From: Propionibacteriaceae bacterium
GTDB lineage: Bacteria > Actinomycetota > Actinomycetes > Propionibacteriales > Propionibacteriaceae
Assembly (NCBI GenBank): GCA_016717345.1
Contig: JADKFR010000003.1
Coordinates: forward strand, 124,001-188,000
Length of the DNA: 64,000 bases
Reading direction: 5' to 3'
A program made the translations under genes and the position numbers. This document shows, piece after piece, positions 59,167-64,000 of the stretch. Position 1 is the first letter of the stretch, and every line of letters begins with the position of its first letter. Below the pieces are notes generated by a model. It ran no database searches. It was not told the origin of the DNA and saw only the letters and a list, made by a program, of their open reading frames with translations.

Positions 59167-59811
59167 TCACTGGCCGAACGGCAGTGGATCGGGGGTCAGG
59201 TCGATCGCGGCCACCTGGGCAGTGATCTGGCCGCGATGGTGACGTCGGCAGAGCACTTGGTAGGCGACGTCAGCTGCGGGGTTGACGGTGTCCCCCACCA
59301 CGACCTGGTCGCCCTGAGTCACCATCACGCCGTCGACGGTGCGGGCGTTGTGGGTCGCCGGCGCGCCGCACCAGCAGCGTGGACGAACCTGGAGCACCTC
59401 CATGCGGTCGCACAACTCCACGAGACGTTGGGAGGCGGGGAACATCCGGGTCCGGAAATCGGTGAGGATCCCGAAGCAGAACACCTCGATCTGGAGGTCA
59501 TCGGCGATCCGGGCCAACTGGTCGATGTGGGCGACCGTGAAGAACTGGGCTTCGTCGCACACGAGGTAGTCGATGCGGTGGGCCGAGGTCAGCTGTCCCA
59601 CCACGAACTCCCAGAAGTCGAATTCAGGCGTGACCTCGATGGCCGGCGAAGCCAGGCCGATCCGGGACGAGATGGTGGCGTCCCCGGCCCGATCCAGGCT
59701 GGTGAACAGCCGGCCCCGACGTCCGGCAGCGTTCTCGGTGTACGCGGTCTGGAGGGCGAGGGTCGACTTGCCACAGTCCATCGGCCCAGTGAAGTAGACC
59801 AGTTCGGTCAT
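59167..59811 (-). CDS. tdk: Thymidine kinase
   Basis: Pyrimidine salvage enzyme of 214 residues. P-loop FTGPMDCGKSTLALQTAYTE near the start, Walker B VCDEAQFF near residue 85, the zinc cysteines in RPRCWCGAPATHNART and YQVLCRRHH (CxC...CxxH), and the VGDTVNPAADVAYQ substrate segment. It belongs to the type II thymidine kinases. It shares the strand with the phosphodiesterase gene (14-base gap), which ends just upstream. Confidence 0.95.
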   Translation of the reverse strand: MTELVYFTGPMDCGKSTLALQTAYTENAAGRRGRLFTSLDRAGDATISSRIGLASPAIEVTPEFDFWEFVVGQLTSAHRIDYLVCDEAQFFTVAHIDQLARIADDLQIEVFCFGILTDFRTRMFPASQRLVELCDRMEVLQVRPRCWCGAPATHNARTVDGVMVTQGDQVVVGDTVNPAADVAYQVLCRRHHRGQITAQVAAIDLTPDPLPFGQ

Positions 59812-59825
59812 CGCGTCCCTTCCCC

Positions 59826-60947
59826 TCAGGCGACCAGGAGCGGGACGGCCATTTCGGCAGCGGTCAACGATCCGTGCATCCCCACCAGCGTCAACTCCTT
59901 GGCCAGCGTCCGGCTCATCACCGCCCCGTCGTTGCGCATCGCCACCAGCACGTCGCCGAACCGATCGGCGACCCGGGCGTTGGACGGCCCGAACCAGCCC
60001 AGGTCGAACGCCTCACCGCGCGTCACCACCCATGCCGTGGCACCCAGCCGGTCCCGCCAGCGAGCCGCCACCGACTCCTGCTTGCCGGGCTCGGTGTAGA
60101 GCTGGCGCAAACGTCCCTCGCCACCCAGCAGCGCGACGCCCTGCAGCAACTCGGGCTCGTCCTCCACCACGAGCCGAGAAGCCTGCGGCACATTCACCAT
60201 CCCATGGTCGCCGGTGATGACAAGTCGGATGTCTGGGGCGAGGGCGGCCCGTAGGCGCGCCGCCAACTCGTCACTGCGGCGCAGTTCCGCCAGCCACTCG
60301 GGCGCGCCCACGCCGTACGTGTGTCCGGCATGGTCGAGGGCCCTTTCGTAGACGTAGACGAGCGACCGGTCGCCGCCGGCAATCGCCTGGGTGGCCAGCT
60401 CCACCCGGCGCGCCAGGTCCGACTCGTCGGTCACCGGGATGAAGCGCGGGTCCCGCAACGCAGCCGTCGTGAGGCCACTGCCCGCGAACCGGGCCGGCGC
60501 CACCGATGCCGTCCACACCCCGGCATTCGCGAGACGTTCGAGATAGGTGAGCTGGGGCTGGACGTCGAGGCCATGAACCCCCTCGGCCCACAGCAGGGCA
60601 TTCAGGACGGCACGGATCGGTGGATAGCGAAACGAGTAGCCGGCCATCCCGTGCTCCCCGGGAGTCAATCCGGTGCCCAAGCTGGTGATGCTGGTGACCG
60701 TGGTGCTGGGCACCCCGCAGGTCAGGGATCGGCCGCGACCGGCGAGTTCCGCCAGGTAGGGTGCGGCGTCCGTCCACCAGTCACGCTGGTGCCACCCCAG
60801 ACCGTCCACCAGAAGTACGACGTAGCGCTGAGCGTCCGGAATCCCCAGCCGGTCGGTGGCTCCGGGCACGGCGAGGTGGGCGCCGAGGCTGGGGAGGAGG
60901 TCGGACAGGGTGTCGTTGCCGTAGGACGGAACGACGGCTTCGCTCAT
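59826..60947 (-). CDS. Alkaline-phosphatase-superfamily phosphodiesterase
   Basis: A 373-residue nucleotide pyrophosphatase/phosphodiesterase-type enzyme. Metal-binding Asp and the catalytic Thr are in VVLLVDGLGWHQRDWW and CGVPSTTVTSITSLGTG, with LTPGEHGMAGYSFRYPP following; a later metal site is RLVITGDHGMVNVPQ. There is no signal peptide, so it is cytosolic. The gene precedes tdk and follows the DUF5998 gene by a 4-base overlap. Exact substrate unknown. Confidence 0.88.
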   Translation of the reverse strand: MSEAVVPSYGNDTLSDLLPSLGAHLAVPGATDRLGIPDAQRYVVLLVDGLGWHQRDWWTDAAPYLAELAGRGRSLTCGVPSTTVTSITSLGTGLTPGEHGMAGYSFRYPPIRAVLNALLWAEGVHGLDVQPQLTYLERLANAGVWTASVAPARFAGSGLTTAALRDPRFIPVTDESDLARRVELATQAIAGGDRSLVYVYERALDHAGHTYGVGAPEWLAELRRSDELAARLRAALAPDIRLVITGDHGMVNVPQASRLVVEDEPELLQGVALLGGEGRLRQLYTEPGKQESVAARWRDRLGATAWVVTRGEAFDLGWFGPSNARVADRFGDVLVAMRNDGAVMSRTLAKELTLVGMHGSLTAAEMAVPLLVA

Positions 60948-61531
60948 CGATTCCGGCCGGTGGTCAGTTGCAGCACGGTGCCGAAGGCGATCAGGTCGCG
61001 GACCTTCGACTCGCCGTCGGCCGCAGCACTGATGCGCACGGTGAGGTCGTCGGCCGACAGCATCCCGGTCAGCCCGTGATCCGCCTCACACGTGGGGTCA
61101 CCGCAACTGGCGGGTTCGAGGTCGATCCGCCGAAGCGAGCCCCAGCCGATGGTCAACCAGGTCTCGACGACCTTCGCGCGACGGCTGCCGTAATGCTGTG
61201 GGTGCGAGACCACCTGGCTCAGCGATACCGCTGTGATTCCGGACAGCGCCACCGATTCCGTGGTGGTGAGGGCTTGGCCGGGCTCACCGGGCGCTTCGTT
61301 CTCATCGGTGTGCCCCACGACCAGACGGGTCGGCGTCACGGCCAGCACCGTCAGGTGGCGCTGGATCTCCTCATGATTGAACGTGGCCTCGTGGTGCACG
61401 AGGTGATGCTCGATCACCTCGTCACCCACGGCCTGGGCCAGCGCGCCCGCGATGAGTTCTGGGAAGTAGCCACAGTCGCGGATCTCGTCAGTGAGGGAGG
61501 CGGGCAGCGCGAGACCGTGTCGTTGGGTCAT
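60944..61531 (-). CDS. DUF5998 family protein
   Basis: A 195-residue protein from ATG 61531 (MTQRHGLALPASLTDEIRDC, GYFPELIAGALAQAVGDEVI). The family core is HHEATFNHEEIQRHLTVLAV and IGWGSLRRIDLEPASCGDPT, CEADHGLTGMLSADDLTVRI. It is linked to the phosphodiesterase in other actinobacteria. Function unknown. The downstream overlap with the phosphodiesterase start suggests joint expression. Confidence 0.88.
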   Translation of the reverse strand: MTQRHGLALPASLTDEIRDCGYFPELIAGALAQAVGDEVIEHHLVHHEATFNHEEIQRHLTVLAVTPTRLVVGHTDENEAPGEPGQALTTTESVALSGITAVSLSQVVSHPQHYGSRRAKVVETWLTIGWGSLRRIDLEPASCGDPTCEADHGLTGMLSADDLTVRISAAADGESKVRDLIAFGTVLQLTTGRNR

Positions 61532-61613
61532 TGGGTCATCTTTCCACGCCGCCGCGCACCCACGGCAATTGCGTCCCCGGCCCCTTGCCCTCCACCCACT
61601 AGGGTGGGGTGCC

Positions 61614-62654
61614 GTGACCACTCGTCCGTTCTTCGCCGCGCGCCTTGAGGAGCGTTTCGATCGCTGGGTTGAGCGCCTGCTGCGTTCGATCGGTTGGCGC
61701 GAACGGGTCATCTGCTACACCGGCTACGGTACGGGCAGCACGCTGCGGGTGTTGGGGCGCGTGGTGCTGGGCCCGAATCGGGCGACGTCCAGTCTCGCAA
61801 GGGCCACCGAGGACTTCGTCAAGCGGCGAGGTTTCCGCAACTTCTTCACGGTCCCCTGCGTCCGGGCCCCCGTGTACATCGGCGTGGGCGGACACACCGT
61901 CCAGACCGTCACCGACCGGGGCGGCTACATCGACCACCGCGTTCGCGATCATGGGCTGCAGCCCGGCTGGCAGACCATCGACATGCACAGCCGAGACTCC
62001 AAGCGATCCCGCGCGGACGTCCACGTGGTCGCCGATGATCAAACGTTCGGACTGCTGTCCGACATCGATGACACCATCATCACCACGCTCCTGCCACGTC
62101 CCATGATCGCTTTCTGGAACAGCTTCATCCGCGACGAAGCCGCTCGGCAGGCGATCCCCGGCATGGCCCGGCTGTACCAGGCTGTACTGACGGCTCACCC
62201 GGGTGCGCCGGTCATCTACCTGTCCACCGGCGCGTGGAACACCCATGACTTCCTTGCCCGGTTCCTGAAACGCCATTCCTACCCGCACGGTCCGATGTTG
62301 CTGACCGACTGGGGTCCCACCAATACAGGATGGTTCCGTTCGGGATCGGCGCATAAGCGATCGACACTGCTGCAGTTGACCCGCGATTTCCCCAACATCC
62401 GGTGGCTGCTGGTCGGCGATGACGGCCAGCATGACGTGGAGCTCTACGCAGAGTTCGCGCGGATCGCACCCGACCGGGTTCGGGCGATGGCGATCCGGCA
62501 GTTGTCACCAGCCGAGATGCTGCTGGCCCACGGCCCGATTCCTCCCCCCAGCGACGAGGGTGGGATGCCACCCGAGGTCCCCCTGGTGGCGGCGGCGGAC
62601 GGGCGCGGCCTGCTGGCTCAGTTGCGGGCAGTTCCCGGGATCCTGCAGGACTGA
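61614..62654 (+). CDS. APP1-family phosphatidate phosphatase-like protein
   Basis: HAD-like phosphatase of 346 residues from GTG 61614. The catalytic DxDDT motif is LLSDIDDTIITTLLPRPMIA, with VIYLSTGAWNTHDFLARFLK and WLLVGDDGQHDVELYAEFAR following, as in the yeast phosphatidate phosphatase APP1 family (DUF2183). The N-terminal region (CYTGYGTGSTLRVLGRVVLG) is the usual lead-in. Its role in bacteria is unclear; lipid phosphatase activity is family inference. It precedes the parC-type gene by 12 bases. Confidence 0.85.
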   Translation: MTTRPFFAARLEERFDRWVERLLRSIGWRERVICYTGYGTGSTLRVLGRVVLGPNRATSSLARATEDFVKRRGFRNFFTVPCVRAPVYIGVGGHTVQTVTDRGGYIDHRVRDHGLQPGWQTIDMHSRDSKRSRADVHVVADDQTFGLLSDIDDTIITTLLPRPMIAFWNSFIRDEAARQAIPGMARLYQAVLTAHPGAPVIYLSTGAWNTHDFLARFLKRHSYPHGPMLLTDWGPTNTGWFRSGSAHKRSTLLQLTRDFPNIRWLLVGDDGQHDVELYAEFARIAPDRVRAMAIRQLSPAEMLLAHGPIPPPSDEGGMPPEVPLVAAADGRGLLAQLRAVPGILQD

Positions 62655-62666
62655 GAAAGAAGGGTC

Positions 62667-64000
62667 ATGGTTGCGAAGCCGCCACCGCCCGAGGACGACG
62701 TCGCCGAGCGGATCGTCGATGTGGACGTCACGAGCGAGATGGAGACGAGCTTTCTCGAGTACGCCTACTCGGTCATCTATTCGCGCGCCCTTCCCGACGC
62801 CCGGGATGGGCTGAAGCCCGTCCAGCGCCGCATCCTCTACACCATGGACGAGATGCGGATCCGCCCTGACACCTCCCACGTGAAGTGCGCCCGGGTCGTC
62901 GGGCAGGTGATGGGTCAGTTGCATCCCCACGGCGACGCCGCCATCTACGACGCGCTGGTCCGCCTCGGGCAACCCTGGGCGCTTCGTCTCCCGGTGGTGG
63001 ACGGGCACGGCAACTTCGGTTCGCTCGACTCCGGACCCGCCGCCATGCGTTACACCGAGTGCCGCATGGCCAAGGCGGCCGTCGCCATGACCGAGGGCCT
63101 CGATCAGGACACCGTCGACTTCCGTCCGAACTATGACGGCAAGGAGTCGGAACCCGTCGTCCTGCCCGCCGCCTTCCCCCACCTCCTCGTGAATGGCTCC
63201 ACCGGCATCGCGGTCGGGATGGCCACCAACATCCCGCCCCACAACCTGATCGAGACCGTGCAGGCGTGCAAGCACCTGCTGCAGCACCCCGACGCCGACG
63301 TCGACGAATTGATGCGCTACATCCCCGGGCCGGACCTGCCTGCCGGCGGCAAGATCATCGGTCTCGAGGGCATCCGTGAGGCGTACGCCACGGGTCGCGG
63401 CAGCTTCAAGGTCCGGGCGACCGCCCGGATCGAGCAGGTTCACGCGCGCCGCAAGGGCATCGTGTTCACCGAGTTGCCGTACCTGATCGGGCCGGAGCGC
63501 ATCATCGAGCAGGTCAAGACGCTCGTCCAGGGAAAGCGGCTGACGGGCATCTCCGACATCAAGGACCTGACGGACCTGGCCAACGGCACCCGCCTCGTTG
63601 TCGAGGTGAAGAACGGGATCAACCCCGACGCACTGCTGGAGGAGCTCTACCGGCTCACCAAGCTCGAGGATTCGTTCGGCATCAACGCGGTCGCGCTGGT
63701 GGACGGTCAACCGAGCACCCTCAGCCTCAAGCAGATGCTGGAGGTCTACCTGAACCACCGCCTGGAGGTGGTTAATCGCCGCTCCGCCTTCCTGCTGGGG
63801 AGGGCGCAGGACCGGCTTCACCTGGTGGAGGGATTGCTGCTGGCAATCGTCGACATCGACGACGTGATCGCCATCATCCGCTCCAGCGACGACGTGGCCC
63901 ACGCCAGGGCGCGACTGATGGACGCCTTCGACCTGACCGAGATCCAGACCAACTACATCCTGGACATGCAGTTGCGCCGGCTGACGAAGTTCAGCCGGAT
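62667..64000 (+). CDS. parC: Type IIA topoisomerase subunit A (ParC/GyrA), 5' part
   Basis: Strand-cutting subunit of topoisomerase IV or gyrase; 444 codons are present before the right edge. The protein opens MVAKPPPPEDDVAERIVDVD, then METSFLEYAYSVIYSRALPD and ARDGLKPVQRRILYTM. The catalytic tyrosine is Tyr129 in AAMRYTECRMAKAA, and the HPHGDAAIYDALVRLGQPW loop is intact. In Streptomyces the topoisomerase IV subunit opens in the same way, so ParC is favoured over GyrA; the C-terminal beta-propeller, where the GyrA box would settle it, is outside the window. Confidence 0.88.
   Translation, partial: MVAKPPPPEDDVAERIVDVDVTSEMETSFLEYAYSVIYSRALPDARDGLKPVQRRILYTMDEMRIRPDTSHVKCARVVGQVMGQLHPHGDAAIYDALVRLGQPWALRLPVVDGHGNFGSLDSGPAAMRYTECRMAKAAVAMTEGLDQDTVDFRPNYDGKESEPVVLPAAFPHLLVNGSTGIAVGMATNIPPHNLIETVQACKHLLQHPDADVDELMRYIPGPDLPAGGKIIGLEGIREAYATGRGSFKVRATARIEQVHARRKGIVFTELPYLIGPERIIEQVKTLVQGKRLTGISDIKDLTDLANGTRLVVEVKNGINPDALLEELYRLTKLEDSFGINAVALVDGQPSTLSLKQMLEVYLNHRLEVVNRRSAFLLGRAQDRLHLVEGLLLAIVDIDDVIAIIRSSDDVAHARARLMDAFDLTEIQTNYILDMQLRRLTKFSR

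Noticed and set aside
62505..63902. Long minus-strand open frame opposite the parC-type gene
   Set aside because: It is the mirror of a well-conserved coding frame in high-GC DNA; composition is low in hydrophobic residues and rich in Val, Asp and His, and no family is recognisable.
1..64000. CRISPR array, insertion sequence or rRNA operon
   Set aside because: Reading both strands showed no regularly spaced repeats, no transposase and no rRNA sequence.

Overview
The window is a dense, high-GC stretch of chromosome from an actinobacterium (Actinomycetota). The markers are a WhiB1-type regulator, a mycothiol-type RsrA/SigR pair, a PdtaS-type kinase, the fused 2-oxoglutarate enzyme Kgd, SepH, the tiny ribosomal protein bL37, and actinobacteria-specific families (DUF3000, DUF3093, DUF3710, DUF4193, DUF4235, DUF5998, DUF6104). 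Gene order around dxs, trkA, dut and sepH resembles that of mycobacteria and other actinobacteria. A member of the Propionibacteriales is plausible, but the sequence alone does not fix the genus. No transposase, integrase, CRISPR array or rRNA gene is visible.

Layout. 1-8943 (minus strand): prfA, tsaC, a wecA-type transferase, two small AtpI/AtpZ-like membrane proteins, then atpB-E-F-H-A-G-D; atpD runs off the left edge. 9030-14616 (minus): rpmE, rho, thrH, hom and lysA. 14774-20148 (plus): tRNA-Arg, kgd, a 58-residue DUF6104 protein and galK. 20735-24416: whiB1, pdtaS, bL37, rsrA, a frameshifted sigR and an HMCES-type SOS protein. 24480-28159 (plus): DoxX, aroA, rsgA and hisN. 28144-33129 (minus): a complete peptide/nickel-type ABC importer. 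33247-34751: initiator tRNA, two orphan small genes, and tRNAs for Val, Cys, Gly and Val. 35044-41300: a sirohydrochlorin-chelatase-like protein, PPK2, an ATP-dependent DNA ligase facing a LigD-type polymerase, msrB, DUF3000 and RNase D. 41319-46873 (minus): dxs, a small gene with a LexA box, a membrane protein and acnA. 46970-54062: an RNA methyltransferase and APC permease divergent from two TrkA proteins, then OB-fold, DUF3710, dut and DUF3093. 54136-64000: DUF4235, DUF4193, sepH, a nitroreductase, a DUF3516 helicase, tdk, a phosphodiesterase, DUF5998, an APP1 phosphatase and the start of a ParC/GyrA subunit.

How the genes work together. Much of the window is core energy metabolism (ATP synthase, Kgd, aconitase), translation and termination, and aspartate-family amino-acid synthesis. 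There is a notable set of stress and DNA-damage functions: RsrA/SigR, MsrB, an HMCES-type protein, a possible NHEJ ligase/polymerase pair, and a LexA-boxed gene of unknown function.

Points that stand out: a one-base frameshift in sigR; hom followed by thrH where thrC-thrB usually lie; no prmC between prfA and tsaC; the LexA box on an uncharacterised gene; and a two-gene orphan unit between tRNA genes. I see no clear new multi-gene system; the LexA-controlled gene and the hom-thrH arrangement are the best leads.
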